Shown: positions 62,280 to 64,000 of the stretch, piece by piece
How positions within the stretch are numbered: the first letter of the stretch is position 1
Layout: every line of letters begins with the position of its first letter
Origin: Polynucleobacter sp. UK-Gri1-W3
Lineage (GTDB): Bacteria > Pseudomonadota > Gammaproteobacteria > Burkholderiales > Burkholderiaceae
DNA: 64,000 nucleotides
Assembly: GCF_018881595.1 (NCBI RefSeq)
Contig: NZ_JACVQA010000006.1
Span: 294,261-358,260 of the forward strand
Reading direction: 5' to 3'
Notes under the pieces: generated by a model
What the model was told of the DNA's origin: nothing
Databases searched by the model: none
What the model saw: the letters and a program-made list of their open reading frames with translations, nothing else
Position numbers and translations under genes: made by a program

Positions 62280-62715
62280 GATGATATGGATGGCCTTGCA
62301 GAATGGTCCAGGCTCGATAGAGTTGCTCAACTAGCAATACTCTAGCCATTGCATGAGGCAAGGTAAGGCTAGATAGTCGCCACATGGCTTGTGCACTTGC
62401 TTTTAAGCTCGCGTCCAAGCCATCCGCCCCACCAATTAAAAAGGTGATGTCAAAGCCCTCTTGGCGCCAACTGGCCAGTTGAGTCGCTAAGTTTTGTGTA
62501 GTTTGATCTTTGCCACGTTCATCCAAAGCAATCACCCTGGATCCCTTTGGAATGACTGCAGCAATCTTTACGGCTTCTTTTGCGGGGGTGAGATCTGGTT
62601 TGATCTCTTTGATTTCAATACTGCAGTCAGCAGGCATTCTTTTGATGTAGTCATGGGTGGCAGTTGCAACCCACTCGGGCATCTTATGACCAACTGAAAC
62701 AATAGTTAAGCGCAT
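62272..62715 (-). CDS. rlmH: 23S rRNA (pseudouridine-1915-N3) methyltransferase
   Basis: 147 residues of the SPOUT family. [12 protein letters not shown] at the N terminus, [17 protein letters not shown] for the SAM knot and the ending HPYHRE are diagnostic. Methylates pseudouridine 1915 in helix 69. Confidence 0.97.
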   Translation of the reverse strand: MRLTIVSVGHKMPEWVATATHDYIKRMPADCSIEIKEIKPDLTPAKEAVKIAAVIPKGSRVIALDERGKDQTTQNLATQLASWRQEGFDITFLIGGADGLDASLKASAQAMWRLSSLTLPHAMARVLLVEQLYRAWTILQGHPYHRE

Positions 62716-62735
62716 CGATTTAAATCGAAACGAAA

Positions 62736-63128
62736 TTATTCGTCGTCGTCTTCAGGTTCGCTGGCCTTAGCAAGACCTTTGTCGCCAGCTAATTTGACGC
62801 GTACTGGCTTAGCACCCCACATACCTTCAAGCTGGTAATAAGAGCGAAGCATCGGTTGCAAAATATGCACAACAACGTCGCCGCAGTCTACCAATACCCA
62901 TTCACCAGTTTCTAAACCTTCAATAGAAATAACTTCACCACCTTTAGCATTCACCTCTTCTTTGACAGACATTGCTAATGAGCGGGTTTGGCGATTGCTT
63001 GAGCCTGTGGCAATAACCACGCGATCAAATAATTCGCTTAATTTAGTCGTGTCATATACACGAATATCCTGTGCTTTGACATCTTCTAGAGCATCAATCA
63101 CGACGCGTTGTAATTTACGTAAGTCCAT
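62736..63128 (-). CDS. rsfS: Ribosomal silencing factor
   Basis: 130 residues: [28 protein letters not shown]-type strand ([12 protein letters not shown]), [20 protein letters not shown]. It binds L14 and blocks subunit joining in starved cells. An acidic tail (EPEDDDE) follows the usual end. Confidence 0.95.
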   Translation of the reverse strand: MDLRKLQRVVIDALEDVKAQDIRVYDTTKLSELFDRVVIATGSSNRQTRSLAMSVKEEVNAKGGEVISIEGLETGEWVLVDCGDVVVHILQPMLRSYYQLEGMWGAKPVRVKLAGDKGLAKASEPEDDDE

Positions 63129-63164
63129 ATTTTCTCGGTAATAATTTTTGTATTTAAGGTGATC

Positions 63165-64000
<836 letters not shown>

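Overview
The window looks like the chromosome of a Polynucleobacter-type betaproteobacterium (Burkholderiaceae). The evidence is the moderate GC, the housekeeping order hemF-nadD-rsfS-rlmH-maf-rng with msbA and LPS-core glycosyltransferases, dnaE next to gluQ, and the protein sequences themselves. The taxon is inferred; no 16S gene is present.

Two halves meet at a complete tRNA-Lys(UUU) gene (39423-39498, minus strand). The right half (39.5-64 kb) is ordinary core genome: cell-wall amidase, tsaE, queG, azlCD, a GntR-controlled 2-hydroxyacid/glyoxylate cluster, an RNA helicase, gluQ, dnaE, LPS assembly (three glycosyltransferases and msbA), rng, maf, rlmH, rsfS, nadD and the end of hemF.

The left half (1-39.4 kb) is accessory. 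The 3' part of the tRNA-Lys gene recurs as direct repeats at about 0.5, 2.0, 3.0 and 35.7 kb, all in the orientation of the intact tRNA. This is the signature of islands stacked at one tRNA attachment site. The small segments between repeats hold toxin-antitoxin modules: HTH plus MNT-type nucleotidyltransferase, AbrB-like plus RelE-like, and a broken zeta-type cassette. No integrase is visible in the window. An IS3-family element occupies the left edge.

The large segment (3-35.6 kb) is an environmental-response island. It carries a PgaC-like glycosyltransferase with an outer-membrane protein, then an FNR-type oxygen regulator with all four cluster cysteines. Five perfect FNR boxes (TTGAT-N4-ATCAA) lie in front of genes of the same island: universal stress protein, YceI, small unknown proteins, a periplasmic/membrane protein pair and a translation-related protein. 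Redox and iron genes are interspersed (trxC, ohr, sodB, fumC, bacterioferritin-like, FMN reductase, RNB ribonuclease). The island ends with c-di-GMP enzymes, an unexpected metK, and a complete Wsp-like chemosensory operon (CheR-TPR, double CheW, receptor, CheA-REC, CheB), beside which sits a broken diguanylate cyclase.

The last segment (35.7-39.4 kb), directly against tRNA-Lys, encodes a chimeric outer-membrane protein, a Cyc2-like fused cytochrome-porin and a dihaem cytochrome c lipoprotein. Together they suggest electron transfer across the outer membrane. The most interesting points are this electron-transfer cassette, the self-contained FNR regulon and the tRNA-Lys-derived cassette array.
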